Shown: positions 31,232 to 40,939, counted from the first letter of the stretch. The stretch is DNA of 64,000 nt from Ceratorhiza oryzae-sativae (GCA_030998015.1 JARWMV010000081.1:1-64000); one strand, 5' to 3'. The notes: generated by a model from the letters alone, not told the origin. Translations and numbers: made by a program.

Positions 31232-31403
31232 CCGCCGGCGTTAGAGGGAATCCTAAAGATTCCCTCGTAGAAAATGACGACCGTTCGTCATTTTCAGCCG
31301 GCGGCTAAATATCGATATTATGCCGCGCACTAGCAATCGCAAACGGTTGCGATTGCTCACGTTGGTTGGTGGGACAAGTCCCACCAGCAACTAACGCGCG
31401 CGG
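31232..31403 (+). repeat. element A truncating a HEG
   Basis: Mirror of 7,474-7,645. Confidence 0.93.
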
Positions 31404-31930
31404 GCCTTCGCAAAGCACCGATTCTTGACCCCCGATTTTGCGCCAAATCGGACTCTTCCCTTACAGGCCCCCGCTAATCGATACCCCTGCCAAGACGTGC
31501 GCTAAAGCGCAGTTCTCTAGGCAGGGTGTAGATTTGCCTTCGCAAATCATCGATTAGTGGGAGCCCTCCGCGCTTAGGCCGCCCTGCGGGCGATCAAAGA
31601 GCGCGGAGGGGAAGAGGTTCCCTAGCAGCGTGTACTTGTACACGCTGACGACAGGGTTAGGGTAGGAGATCTCAGCGCTTAGGCCGCCCTTCGGGCGATA
31701 AAAGAGCGCGTTAGAAAGAAGAAGTAAACTCCCCTGCAAAAAGCCTAGGTACAATTAATTATACCTAGGACTTTTTGCCGGTAGATCGCTAAAGCGGCCG
31801 TGGGCGGCAGGGGACTCCTAAGGATGCCCCTCAAACAATGCAGCGTAGCTGCACATGTTTGGGGGGCAGTAGGCGGGCGTTTGATTTATATCCTCTGCTA
31901 ACTTCTATCCTCGCCCCTACAAATTGATGT
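31404..31930. repeat. stacked palindromes, no gene (right arm)
   Basis: Mirror of 6,948-7,473, one base longer. Confidence 0.65.
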
Positions 31931-32152
31931 CCGCCGGCGTTAGAGGGAATCCTCAGATGAGGTAGCCTTGACCATGAGTCTCATGGTCCAGGCTACCTCC
32001 CATAAAGATTCCCTCGTAGAAAATGACGACCGTTCGTCATTTTCAGCCGGCGGCTAAATATCGATATTATGCCGCGCACTAGCAATCGCAAACGGTTGCG
32101 ATTGCTCACGTTGGTTGGTGGGACAAGTCCCACCAGCAACTAACGCGCGCGG
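31931..32152 (+). repeat. element A + nested B
   Basis: Mirror of 6,726-6,947. Confidence 0.93.
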
Positions 32153-32525
32153 GCCTACGCAAAGCATCACCCCGCTAATCGATACCCCTGCCAAGACGTG
32201 CGCTAAAGCGCAGTTCTCTAGGCAGGGTGTAGATTTGCCTTCGCAAATCATCGATTAGTTGAGCCCTCCGCGCTTAGGCCGCCCTGCGGGCGATCAAAGA
32301 GCGCGAGGGATGGATTTTGTAAGGAGCGTTCAGCGCTTAGGCCGCGCCTAAAGGCGCGATCAAAGAGCGTTAGAGAAATAGCTTTTTGACCCGAGCACGC
32401 CTGCGAACGCCCTGGCTTAAGCCAAGGCGGCCCTGGCGTGCGCGCGGCGTCTGATTCCGTCGGAATCAGACGCCGGCCGCGCTGGCGCCACAAGTTTTGT
32501 GGCGCGCATTGCAATCATTGGGGGT
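32153..32525. repeat. stacked palindromes (right arm)
   Basis: Mirror of 6,357-6,725. A few bases differ near 32,305-32,318 (GGGATGGATTTTG versus the mirror), the clearest small inter-arm change. Confidence 0.65.
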
Positions 32526-32706
32526 CACCGGCGACGGATTGTTTAAATAGACCCTTAGAAGCTGAAACATTAGAATCAGTCACATCTATCTACGGTGCGT
32601 TACTTGAATTAATTTTAACTCCTGTAATTAAATACACAAGCATAGTTTTACCAAACCCATGGTGGATCGTAGGATTTGTGAGCTTTAATACTATTTTAGT
32701 AAATTA
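32526..32706 (+). pseudogene. LAGLIDADG_1 second-domain fragment
   Basis: Frame with DCLNRPLEAETLESVTSIYG followed by LPNPWWIVGFVS, then a stop. It closely parallels NRPLEPETLNSITGIYG...PSPWWVIGFISG in the nad6-linked HEG. It is therefore a linker plus second LAGLIDADG motif of a related HEG, truncated right after the motif. Left-arm copy 6,176-6,356. Confidence 0.6.
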
Positions 32707-32731
32707 ATGTGCGGAGAATAAAATAAAAGAG

Positions 32732-32824
32732 ATGAAAACAACAATAATGCTTTTTGCTTGTAACATTGTAAATATGTTAGCCAATGTGCTACCTTCTCTT
32801 CGAATATCTCCTCTATTATTACCC
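32732..32824 (+). pseudogene. nad2-like N-terminal fragment
   Basis: MKTTIMLFACNIVNMLANVLPSLRISPLLL, nearly the same at DNA level as 38,309-38,400 and 60,905-60,945 (TTAGCCAATGTGCTAC, TCTTCGAATA). It is cut by a CGAGAATCGATG palindrome. Similar to the ND2 N-terminus by pattern only. Confidence 0.35.
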
Positions 32825-33336
32825 TCGAGAATCGATGTAGATTTGCCAGGGCAAATCATCGATTCTCGGCGAGGTATTGCGAGGTACCCTGGAACTTTAA
32901 GTTCCAGGGTACCTCGGAATCAGACGCCCGCCGCGCTGGGGACGACCGAATGCACCTTTACGGTGGTTTTGGGCCCTAGTGCCCCCCAAACATGTGCAGC
33001 TACGCTGCATTGTTTGGGGGGCATCCACCCCCCAAATGAAGCAATTACGGGGCCTCTAAAATAGCTTTGCTATTTTAAGTGGCCCCTAATTGCATCATTG
33101 GGGGTCTACGGGCATCCTCTAGCCCTCCGCGCTTAGGCCGCCCTGCGGGCGATCAAAGAGCGCGGAGGGGAAGAGGTTCCCTAGCAGCGTGTACTTGTAC
33201 ACGCTGACGACAGGGTTAGGGTAGGAGTTCTCTCTCTTCCCTTTCAGCTGCTCCCCAATGATTGCAATGCGCGCCACAAGACGAGCCCCCCGCTCAGGCC
33301 GCCCTTCGGGCGATCAAAGAGCGCGTTAGAAAGAAG
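32825..33336. repeat. stacked GC palindromes (right arm)
   Basis: Mirror of 5,546-6,057. Confidence 0.7.
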
Positions 33337-33610
33337 AAGTAACTCTTTTAGTTACTGTCTTAAATGATAAGTTCGGGTTAAAATGTTACTTAAACAAACC
33401 CGCGGCCATAAGGACTTTGATTCCGAGGTAGCCTGGAACCTCGGGGGTCCAGGCTACCTCGCAATACCTCTAGCTACTGGAGGCCGCGTATCCGCCGGCT
33501 CCCGGCGGGGTTATGTAATCATAATACCCGCTTATTCAATTTCTGTGTTACAAGAATTGTTGGCTACTGAGATGAACCCCATGATGAAATACAAAATTGG
33601 CTTAAATCCC
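33337..33610 (+). pseudogene. LAGLIDADG HEG C-terminal fragment
   Basis: EEVTLLVTVLNDKFGLKCYLNK, then a palindromic insert (GAGGTAGCCTGGAAC and CCGCC...GGCGG types, about 33,410-33,510), then VIIIPAYSISVLQELLATEM and the family end NPMMKYKIGL. It fits as the missing end of the HEG truncated at 31,231. Left-arm copy 5,272-5,545. Confidence 0.72.
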
Positions 33611-33857
33611 CTCCTAGCCAGAACTCCATATGCGAAAAGCAACGGCCTCCCAATGCGTTACCAAGCCTGTAAGGCACGCCCTACGGGCCAGCGTATTGGG
33701 AGTGCCATTACCCCCCCAAACAATGCAGCATAGCTGCATCAGTTTGGGGGGTCAACTGCCATTCATCATCACATGCCCCGAAGGGCCCGAAAGGGATGAT
33801 GGCCCCAGAGGGAAAAATGCTAATGTAATTTTGAGATTTGAACAAGGAATTATTCAT

Positions 33858-34104
33858 ACCCCCGCTTAGGGTCAACCAGCATTGTATTTATATATAAATA
33901 CATGCTGTTGACCCGTGGGTATGGTTATCGAGGCCGCGTTCGCGGCGAGGTATTGCGAGGTACCCTGGAACTTTCAGTTCCAGGGTACCTCGGAATCAGA
34001 CGCCGCGCGCACGCCAGGGCCGCCTTGGCTTACATTGACCTTAAGGTCAATATGAGCCAAGCTTGCTTGGCTTAAGCCAAGGCGTTCGCAGGCGTGCACG
34101 GGTC
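33858..34104 (-). repeat. element P, fully loaded form
   Basis: Interrupts a HEG at RFEQGIIH|HLY; mirror of 4,778-5,024. Confidence 0.85.
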
Positions 34105-34276
34105 CCGCCGGCGTTAGAGGGAATCCTAAAGATTCCCTCGTAGAAAATGACGACCGTTCGTCATTTTCAGCCGGCGGCTAAATATCGATATTATGCCGCG
34201 CACTAGCAATCGCAAACGGTTGCGATTGCTCACGTTGGTTGGTGGGACAAGTCCCACCAGCAACTAACGCGCGCGG
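34105..34276 (+). repeat. element A (plain copy)
   Basis: Mirror of 4,606-4,777. Confidence 0.93.
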
Positions 34277-34592
34277 ACCTTTTTCATTTGTATGTTTTAT
34301 ACAAAAATTATTGCTTGTCAGCTCCAACAACCTCTAACCGATTGCCTGACATAAGAACAGGGTGTACAATCGGGTAAGTTTTAACACTATGGCATTACCT
34401 TGTTTTAATGAACTTTATTGTCTTTTTTATTCTGATAAGAAAAAAGTAATTCCCCTACCCTATCTCGTGTCAACTACTCTGAAGTTGTTGCACGTACGTG
34501 CAACAATTTCACGCTTGTAGAGGAGACGTCTGTGTGCGGCTTAAGCCGTACACAGACGGCTCCGAAGCTTGAGTCGAACCGTGGTTTAGCGT

Positions 34593-34764
34593 CCGCGCGC
34601 GTTAGTTGCTGGTGGGACTTGTCCCACCAACCAACGTGAGCAATCGCAACCGTTTGCGATTGCTAGTGCGCGGCATAATATCGATATTTAGCCGCCGGCT
34701 GAAAATGACGAACGGTCGTCATTTTCTACGAGGGAATCTTTAGGATTCCCTCTAACGCCGGCGG
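34593..34764 (-). repeat. element A (plain copy)
   Basis: Mirror of 4,118-4,289. Confidence 0.93.
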
Positions 34765-34975
34765 GACCCGTGCACGCCTGCGAACGCCTTGGCTTGCCAA
34801 GGCGGCCCTGGCGTGCGCGCGGCTCGCCGCGAACGCGGCCTCGTTAACAATGCCCACGGGTCGTTGACCCTCCGCTTTATTACCCCTGCCAAGACGTGCG
34901 CTAAAGCGCAGTTCTCTAGGCAGGGCGGCTGAAATCTTGGGTTACACCTAAGATTTTAGCCGATAGAGCGGGGGC
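34765..34975 (+). repeat. element P with nested CCCTGCC palindrome
   Basis: Mirror of 3,907-4,117. Confidence 0.85.
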
Positions 34976-35147
34976 CCGCGCGCGTTAGTTGCTGGTGGGA
35001 CTTGTCCCACCAACCAACGTGAGCAATCGCAACCGTTTGCGATTGCTAGTGCGCGGCATAATATCGATATTTAGCCGCCGGCTGAAAATGACGAACGGTC
35101 GTCATTTTCTACGAGGGAATCTTTAGGATTCCCTCTAACGCCGGCGG
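34976..35147 (-). repeat. element A, outer IR boundary (right)
   Basis: Plain 172-bp copy, whereas its mirror at 3,685 has nested B. It cuts the GIY-YIG HEG that ends at 35,148. Confidence 0.93.
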
Positions 35148-35403
35148 GAGTACTGCTCCTTTAGAAATATTCAAAAAACTTGCTGCTTTAATACTAGATG
35201 TAAATTCCCCTATTTTATTGAGATTTTCATCGTAAGCCCAAATTAGTCCTAATGGAATTTCATCATAATTGATTCCTTCTACTAATGGTAAATTTTCCTT
35301 AGAATAAGGGTGAACTTCTTTCATTGGTTTGGTAATATCAACAAATCGTACGTATTCCCCTAAAACACTAGATTTATGGAAATTTATACAGTTAATATAA
35401 CCC

Positions 35404-35640
35404 TCGAGCCGGCCGCGCTGGGGACGGTAAGCGGGTTAGTCTGTGACTAACCCCTGCCGGACATCTGCGATGACCGAGTTTGGTTTTGGGCCCTAGTGCC
35501 CCCCAAACATGTGCAGCTACGCTGCATTGTTTGGGGGGCACTAGGTTGTGCGCGAGGCGGCCCCTCTGGCCGCGAGCCCGCGCACGCCAGGGCCGCAGCT
35601 GCGATCGTAGGCGGGCACGGGTCAGATTCTGTATTTAGTG
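35404..35640. repeat. palindrome cluster inside GIY-YIG HEG
   Basis: TTAGTCTGTGACTAA, C-tract (CCCCCCAAACATGTGCAGC) and short element-P-like (CGCGCACGCCAGG..GGGCACGGG) palindromes nested in one another. Confidence 0.75.
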
Positions 35641-35713
35641 ATGGCTTCATAGCACTTAGAATAGCTTGCTCTAAAGCTCTTGCTTCATATTGTGTAAAAT
35701 GCAAAAGAACATT

Positions 35714-35878
35714 ACCCGTGCACGCCTGCGAACGCCTTGGCTTGCCAAGGCGGCCCTGGCGTGCGCGCGGCTCGCCGCGAACGCGGCCTCGTTAACAATG
35801 CCCACGGGTCGTTGACCCTCCGCTTTAGCGGCTGAAATCTTGGGTTACACCTAAGATTTTAGCCGATAGAGCGGGGGC
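35714..35878 (+). repeat. element P
   Basis: Abuts element A at 35,879. The pair interrupts the GIY-YIG HEG. Confidence 0.85.
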
Positions 35879-36100
35879 CCGCGCGCGTTAGTTGCTGGTG
35901 GGACTTGTCCCACCAACCAACGTGAGCAATCGCAACCGTTTGCGATTGCTAGTGCGCGGCATAATATCGATATTTAGCCGCCGGCTGAAAATGACGAACG
36001 GTCGTCATTTTCTACGAGGGAATCTTTATGGGAGGTAGCCTGGACCATGAGACTCATGGTCAAGGCTACCTCATCTGAGGATTCCCTCTAACGCCGGCGG
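35879..36100 (-). repeat. element A + nested B
   Basis: 222-bp copy inside the GIY-YIG HEG. Confidence 0.93.
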
Positions 36101-36341
36101 ATGAATGTCTTTGATTAACTCAGTCGATTTATTGTTTAACAAAACAAATTCTTTATGGTAATTTGGAGTTAATGCAACAGGAGACCAACTAAAATTCGTT
36201 AGACCCATAGAACTTAGAGTTGTATAAATTAGACTTGAATTTCCATTTAATTGTTTAATTTCTCGTAGACTACTGTAGTGATTGCTAAATCGTCTAGAAA
36301 AGTAAGTTGCACTGCCGTTAACCAAAATAATATATAGAAAA

Positions 36342-37160
36342 CTACAGACCTATTTTGTACCGCATCATGGCTGGAATATGCGGGGATAATAAATCCTGTA
36401 AAATAGGAACCGAGTAAGACGGGATTATAATTCTATAACCAGTACTATGTTTACATTTGTAACATTCCGTCGCGCTGGGACCACCCGAATGGATGCCCGT
36501 AGGGCTTGGCCAAAACCACCCCCAAACAATGCAGCGTAGCTGCACATGTTTGGGGGTGTTTTTGGAAATCACATTTCGGGTGTCCCCAGCGCGGCCGTCG
36601 CGCCGAGAATCGATGATTTGCGAAGGCAAATCTACATCGATTCTCGAGGGTAAATTTCATTTAGAATTTAGAGTTTGGATTAATAAATTTACTTCTGCCA
36701 AAGTAAATGAATCAGTACACAACTGTACATATTTTTTGTTTTTTTCCCAACTACCATCATCCGAAATCCAATATGCGAGACCTAAAGGTGTCAGGAGAGA
36801 CCCAATGTTTAATGGTACAATTTTTTTACCATCAGGATAAAATAAATTATAGAATGTATTGAGACACGGTAATGAGTAAGTATAAAATCTTACAGTATCA
36901 TAGATTTTCCCCGTTCTTTTATGTGGAGCTCGAGTAGGGGTTTTAGGTGCCATCCCACAAAAAGCACTGAATAATTCATACAAATGCTGAAGGTATTCCT
37001 TGTGTACCACTCCTTGCATGAATTCCAATCTAGCACTTTTACATGTTTTTTGTTTTGTAATGCATAAATCTCCCAGGATAAGCCCGACAAGAATGTCTTG
37101 CAGATTTTGAGGTAGAGAGAACTGTAATCGTTCTGCTCTTGTTAGAGTATTTCTTTTCAT
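36342..37160 (-). pseudogene. LAGLIDADG HEG in nested intron (one insert)
   Basis: MKRNTLTRAERLQFSL, ILVGLILGDLCITKQK (first motif), LHLYELF-type block, LLTPLGLAYWISDDGSW (second motif), LCTDSFTLAEVNLLIQTLNSK. A palindromic insert (36,468-36,655) then breaks the frame, after which ECYKCKHSTGYRIIIPSYS and the end IPAMMRYKIGL follow. Apart from the insert the gene is complete (about 225 residues). It would cut an intronless allele of the GIY-YIG HEG or a homologous site. Confidence 0.82.
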
Positions 37161-37237
37161 AAAAGTTAATTAATATATTTATAAGACTAGAATTTTCAAG
37201 GTATATCATATTCTGGGAATACAATCACATCCTCTAT

Positions 37238-37390
37238 GACCCGTGCACGCCTGCGAACGCCTTGGCTTAAGCCAAGGCGGCCCTGGCGTGCGCGCGGCTC
37301 GCCGCGAACGCGGCCTCGATATCCATTACCCCTCGGGTCAACAGCATGTATTTATATATAAATACAATGCTGGTTGACCCTAAGCGGGGG
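37238..37390 (+). repeat. element P
   Basis: In the leader of the nested intron's HEG. Confidence 0.85.
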
Positions 37391-37574
37391 TATGAATGAA
37401 GAACGGAGCCCTTCACCATAAGACGAAACCTAGGGCCATTCTAAAATTTACGAAGTAGAGTTCGCATATTGTGCCGTGCTTTTAAAAAATTATCTCTGAT
37501 ATATTTTAAAAATACAGTTAAAATGGGTAATCTAGTGGAGTATGGTTTGAGGTTTTTATGACCTCTTCTTTTAT

Positions 37575-37728
37575 GACCCGTGCACGCCTGCGAACGCCTT
37601 GGCTTAAGCCAAGGCGGCCCTGGCGTGCGCGCGGCTCGCCGCGAACGCGGCCTCGATATCCATTACCCCTCGGGTCAACAGCATGTATTTATATATAAAT
37701 ACAATGCTGGTTGACCCTAAGCGGGGGT
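37575..37728 (+). repeat. element P near intron 5' end
   Basis: Lies between TTTTAT and TATGAAATTTCC. A second element P occupies the same position in the related intron at 47,313. The uninterrupted host form AAATTCTTATAAAAG is seen at 22,614. Confidence 0.85.
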
Positions 37729-37741
37729 ATGAAATTTCCAC

Positions 37742-38129
37742 ATATAAATCTTGAGTATTATGAGACTGTATTACATAGACACCACTATCTGAAGTAAATA
37801 GAGAAGGCTTATAGTTATTAGTAAGAGATTTTGTAGCAGGATTAGTTAAAATTGAATCTTTAGATAAAGAAGAATAAGATATCCCTGTATCCCCTTCAGG
37901 TGCATTAAGTAAATGGTTTACTTTAGCATCTAAAAAGGACTTTACAATAGGATTAGAAGAGTAATGATCATACATTTTATTAAGAACTATTCGGTTTCCC
38001 TTCATCATAGCTGTATCATTCCAAGGGATATTTTTTTCAGCTAATTTTGTTGGAACTAAAGAAAATAATAAAGGGCTTATTAAATCTTCATCGGCAGTTA
38101 TACAAATGGAGTATTGTGAAGAAGAAAAA
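37742..38129 (-). pseudogene. GIY-YIG HEG, N-terminal part
   Basis: Frame running from the nad2-like segment: SICITADEDLISPLLFSLV..., NAPEGDTGISYSSLS, then YKPSLFTSDSGVYVIQSHNTQDLY, the GIY (here GVY) motif and the start of the YIG strand. It is interrupted there by the nested group I intron. The in-frame continuation from the upstream hydrophobic segment is what is expected of an intron ORF read from its 5' exon. Its downstream parts are at 35,148-36,322. Confidence 0.75.
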
Positions 38130-38400
38130 TTATCGAATAACTCACTAAGGGCACCTATGCCAAATCCAATTGACTGAATATAAACAACACTGCTATAAAG
38201 TGCTGCGACATAAAGTAATACAATAGACCCCCAATGCGTTGCAGCGTATTGGGGGGCTATTGCCCCCCCAAACAATGCAGCGTAGCTGCATTAGTTTGGG
38301 GGGTCAATAGCTATTATTCGTATTAATAGTTGAGATGTTCGAAGAGAAGGTAGCGCATTGGCTAAGATAAAAATAATTGTACTAGCAAAAAGCATTAAAC
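38130..38400 (-). pseudogene. nad2-like exon segment with C-tract insert
   Basis: LFASTIIFILANALPSLRTSQLL (38,309-38,400), a C-tract palindrome (38,224-38,308), then VLLYVAALYSSVVYIQSIGF and GIGALSELFDN. This is the longest of five related segments in the window and the best match to the fungal ND2 N-terminus (LSNA, LR, RIAI.LL, GIG, LF pattern). It may be the true first exon of nad2, with the GIY-YIG HEG as its in-frame intron ORF. No later nad2 exon is seen. Confidence 0.4.
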
Positions 38401-38643
38401 CAACGCCGTGCCATACTGTTTTAAGTACGACAGGCAGCCAATAGGAAATGAACTTCCTAAAGACTCCACAAATCTAACACTAGTCAAAATTTTATAGGAC
38501 TCTCAGAATCTTTAGATTCTTAGAAAACCCAATTTTGCCAGGTTGGTATACCTAGGATTTATGGTCTCTTTTATTTGATTTAATGTAAATCCAGAAGGGG
38601 ATTAATGTTTCGTTATACAATATCTAGAATTAGCCAGTACTAA

Positions 38644-39039
38644 TTAGTATTGGCTGTCAAGCCACACTAGGTATTTTTCTAGTGACACAGCTTCAATTAC
38701 TGCAGGCATGAATCCATGGTATACTCCGCAGATTTCAGAGCATTGCCCGTAGAACACACCTTCCCGTTGAACAAGAACTGAAGTTTGATTTAATCGACCA
38801 GGAACTGCATCTATTTTAAGACCTAATGATGGTACAGCAAAATCGTGAATTACATCTGTAGCTGTTACAATAAATCTGATGTGTGTGTCTACAGGAACAA
38901 CAACTCTGTTATCAACATCAAGTAATCTTAATTGCCCATCTTCTAGGTCGCTTTCAGGAACCATATATGAATCGTATTCAATGGCTTCTCCGTCTTCGTT
39001 AATAAAATCAGAGTATTCATATGACCAATACCATTGGTG
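38644..39039 (-). CDS. cox2: cytochrome c oxidase subunit 2, exon 4
   Basis: 131 residues plus TAA. It encodes the soluble CuA domain facing the intermembrane space: [12 protein letters not shown] at its start, [12 protein letters not shown] (CuA His), and [16 protein letters not shown] (the Cys-Glu-Cys-His-Met CuA ligands). All ligand residues are present. The exon starts after an intron ending ...CTATTG, and CACCAA is repeated at the end of exon 3, so the boundary could shift by up to six bases. With exons 1-3 the total is 251 codons, the usual fungal length. The 9.1 kb to exon 3 include rnl segments. Confidence 0.96.
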   Translation of the reverse strand, partial: HQWYWSYEYSDFINEDGEAIEYDSYMVPESDLEDGQLRLLDVDNRVVVPVDTHIRFIVTATDVIHDFAVPSLGLKIDAVPGRLNQTSVLVQREGVFYGQCSEICGVYHGFMPAVIEAVSLEKYLVWLDSQY

Positions 39040-39255
39040 CAATAGAAAAAATTCTATTTCGACTGTACATTAAACAATATATTTTATATTAAATATTACG
39101 ATATAATAATATACTGCCCACCAGTGACCCAGTCTGTGGCAGTTAATGTAAATTGCCTTTCACTGAGTTCAATTGTAATTGATTTCTCAAAGAAGAAAAT
39201 TTGTCCATTCCCTGACAGTCTTATAATTATAGCGGTACTAATTCTATAAAAATTT
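39040..39255 (-). other. 3' part of a group I intron before cox2 exon 4
   Basis: GAAAGGCAATTTACATTAACTGCC is interrupted-stem-like, and CAGACTGGGTCACTGG is P7/P3-like. Ending in G before CACCAATGG fits a group I 3' end. It lies directly downstream of rnl sequence. Confidence 0.5.
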
Positions 39256-39376
39256 TAACTGTTTTTACTAGTGTCGCCAAAAGATAGTAACTCCCCCAAC
39301 TCAGTACCCCCAAAGATGAAAAACTGCGCTTTGGCTGGATAAAAAGAGGGCCTTGTCGTATTAAATCCAACAGCCG
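39256..39376 (-). other. sequence after rnl segment, possible intron 5' part
   Basis: Begins right after GCGAGTTGGGTT of LSU domain V with CGGCTGTTGG, which does not continue the rRNA. Group I introns are known near this peptidyl-transferase site in fungi, so this may be the 5' part of an LSU intron fused to the cox2 intron end. Confidence 0.35.
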
Positions 39377-39528
39377 AACCCAACTCGCGTACCCTTTTAA
39401 TCGGCGAACAGCCGAACCCTTCCAAGCTTGTGCACCCGGAGGATAGGATGAGTCGACATCGAGGTGCCAAACAGTCCGGACAATATGTACTCTCGCGGAC
39501 TATCAGCCTGTTATCCCTAGCGTCATTT
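39377..39528 (-). rRNA. rnl: LSU rRNA domain V segment (exon)
   Basis: The minus strand carries ACGCTAGGGATAACAGGCTG, then TTTGGCACCTCGATGTCG, GGCTGTTCGCC and TACGCGAGTTGGGTT, the universally conserved LSU sequence of the peptidyl-transferase region (about E. coli 2440-2504). It lies between cox2 exons 3 and 4 on the same strand. The 5' neighbour is a group I intron with a GIY-YIG HEG; the 3' continuation of domain V is not found. It may be a functional exon of a rearranged rnl or a displaced fragment. Confidence 0.9.
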
Positions 39529-40302
39529 AGGATACGATCTTCGATCGTTAAAATTTTGATTAAATCAAAAATGGACTATATCTTCAAACTAATTTTGTAA
39601 ATCAATTCGAGCCATGTATAGTCTCTGAAGCCCAAGGTAATTTATTTATATTAAATTACCAACCAGGGCTTGCGGATATTTCTTATATTGATTCGCATTA
39701 TGAGTATGTTAATGAATACTAGCTACACAAAAGAATTTCCCCGCATATAATGGCTATTCACTGATCTATGCCAAGTGCACAGTTAATCTTTATTTGACAT
39801 CACAAATAAAGAAAACCAGTGGTCACGCCTTTTCAATTCCCCTCTGGGGTGAGATTATTTAGCCACATACAATTTATATTGAAGGGGGTTAGAATTATTA
39901 CCCCTGCCAAGACGTGCGCTAAAGCGCAGTTCTCTAGGCAGGGTTTAATATTGAGTTATCCCATTTGTCTTGAATGTTGGATACAAAGATGTATGTTTCT
40001 ACTACTAGATCTTTATCCAAAGCTCTACTTACTTTGTATCTAGATAACTCTAAACTTGAAGCACAAGATTTAACACTAAGAAAAGGAGGAAACAATAATA
40101 CATGAGCTGAGCTATATACAAACACACGTTTTCTCATGCCACTATTATTACTCATTTTCTGTAAAGATTCTGCTGTGAAAGCTTCTAAACCTTTAAGTCC
40201 TTTTCTGTGACTTGGTTTTCCAAGTTTAGCCTCACTCATTTTCGCCCTAGTCTCTGGTGACATTTTTATCCCTAAATTACTGCCTGCTTTTTTAAGAATA
40301 TT

Positions 40303-40467
40303 ACCCGTGCACGCCTGCGAACGCCTTGGCTTGCCAAGGCGGCCCTGGCGTGCGCGCGGCTCGCCGCGAACGCGGCCTCGTTAACAATGCCCACGGGTCG
40401 TTGACCCTCCGCTTTAGCGGCTGAAATCTTGGGTTACACCTAAGATTTTAGCCGATAGAGCGGGGGC
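40303..40467 (+). repeat. element P
   Basis: Abuts element A at 40,468 inside the rnl-intron HEG. Confidence 0.85.
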
Positions 40468-40689
40468 CCGCGCGCGTTAGTTGCTGGTGGGACTTGTCCC
40501 ACCAACCAACGTGAGCAATCGCAACCGTTTGCGATTGCTAGTGCGCGGCATAATATCGATATTTAGCCGCCGGCTGAAAATGACGAACGGTCGTCATTTT
40601 CTACGAGGGAATCTTTATGGGAGGTAGCCTGGACCATGAGACTCATGGTCAAGGCTACCTCATCTGAGGATTCCCTCTAACGCCGGCGG
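40468..40689 (-). repeat. element A + nested B
   Basis: 222-bp copy interrupting the HEG after LLEPES. Confidence 0.93.
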
Positions 40690-40939
40690 ATTCAGGCTCC
40701 AATAGATCGATATAGTACTGCTCTTTTTCCAGAAGTATTGATCTAGCTTCTGTAGATGTTAGTCCGTCTACATTAACTACTTCCAATATTTCTAAAGTAA
40801 AGTTTATATAACCATATTTCAGAAGAGATCTGTACAAAATACTTTCTCCTCGTTTTAACTCTCTTAAAGATCGTTCAGAGTTAAAATACTCTTTAATTCG
40901 TCTATTAAGATCTATTGAAGAACCAACATAAGTTTTATT

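Larger units (their letters stand above)
33800..34455 (+). pseudogene. LAGLIDADG HEG middle, split by P and A
   Basis: GKNANVILRFEQGIIH (33,809-33,857), then element P (33,858) and element A (34,105). HLYVLYKNYCLSAPTTSNRL and, after a frameshift, NTMALPCFNELYCLFYSDKK follow, up to about 34,455. GC hairpins then replace the rest. No active-site motif remains. Left-arm copy 4,427-5,082. Confidence 0.7.
19735..35147. repeat. large inverted repeat, right arm
   Basis: Reverse complement of 3,685-19,732 apart from a 587-bp deletion, single-base indels and the missing nested B in the outermost element A (34,976-35,147). Most HEG fragments and nad6 read on the plus strand here. Beyond 35,147 the sequence is the tail of a GIY-YIG HEG, unrelated to the flank at 3,684. 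Confidence 0.93.
35148..36322 (-). pseudogene. GIY-YIG/NUMOD1 HEG, downstream parts
   Basis: Continuation of the HEG at 37,742-38,129 after the nested intron. It reads VNGSATYFSRRFSNHYSS (GIY-YIG domain), then element A and element P (35,714-36,100). FTQYEARALEQAILSAMKPSLN (end of the GIY-YIG domain, with its conserved Glu) follows, then a palindrome cluster (35,404-35,640), and last a segment with IWAYDENLNKIGEFTSSIKA (NUMOD1-type DNA-binding repeat). It is cut off at ISKGAV by the element A that forms the IR boundary. The C-terminus is not in the window. Confidence 0.75.
36323..37741 (-). other. nested group I intron inside GIY-YIG HEG
   Basis: Removing 36,323-37,741 joins GATTTATAT to GTTAACGGC and restores DLYVNGSATYFSRRF, the YIG half of the GIY-YIG domain. 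The intron begins GTGGAAATTT after a U and ends in G, as group I introns do. It holds the family blocks AAAAGAAGAGG, ACCATACTCCACT, CCTAGGTTTCGTCTTATGG (37,418-37,440) and the leader before a LAGLIDADG HEG. Element P copies sit at 37,238-37,390 and 37,575-37,728. Confidence 0.8.

Noticed and set aside
3685..35147. Inverted repeat as the terminal repeat of a linear mitochondrial plasmid
   Set aside because: No plasmid-type DNA or RNA polymerase gene was seen, the arms meet at a two-base centre rather than enclosing unique sequence, and the content is chromosomal (nad6, tRNA-Asn).
38644..39042. cox2 exon 4 as a separate gene starting at an internal ATG/TTG
   Set aside because: It lacks the two transmembrane helices; exons 1-3 supply them in exact phase and group I-type boundaries are present.
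39256..39470. Minus-strand open frame of 71 codons ([13 protein letters not shown]...)
   Set aside because: It lies on LSU rRNA sequence (CACCTCGATGTCG region) and its downstream flank, so it is not a protein gene.
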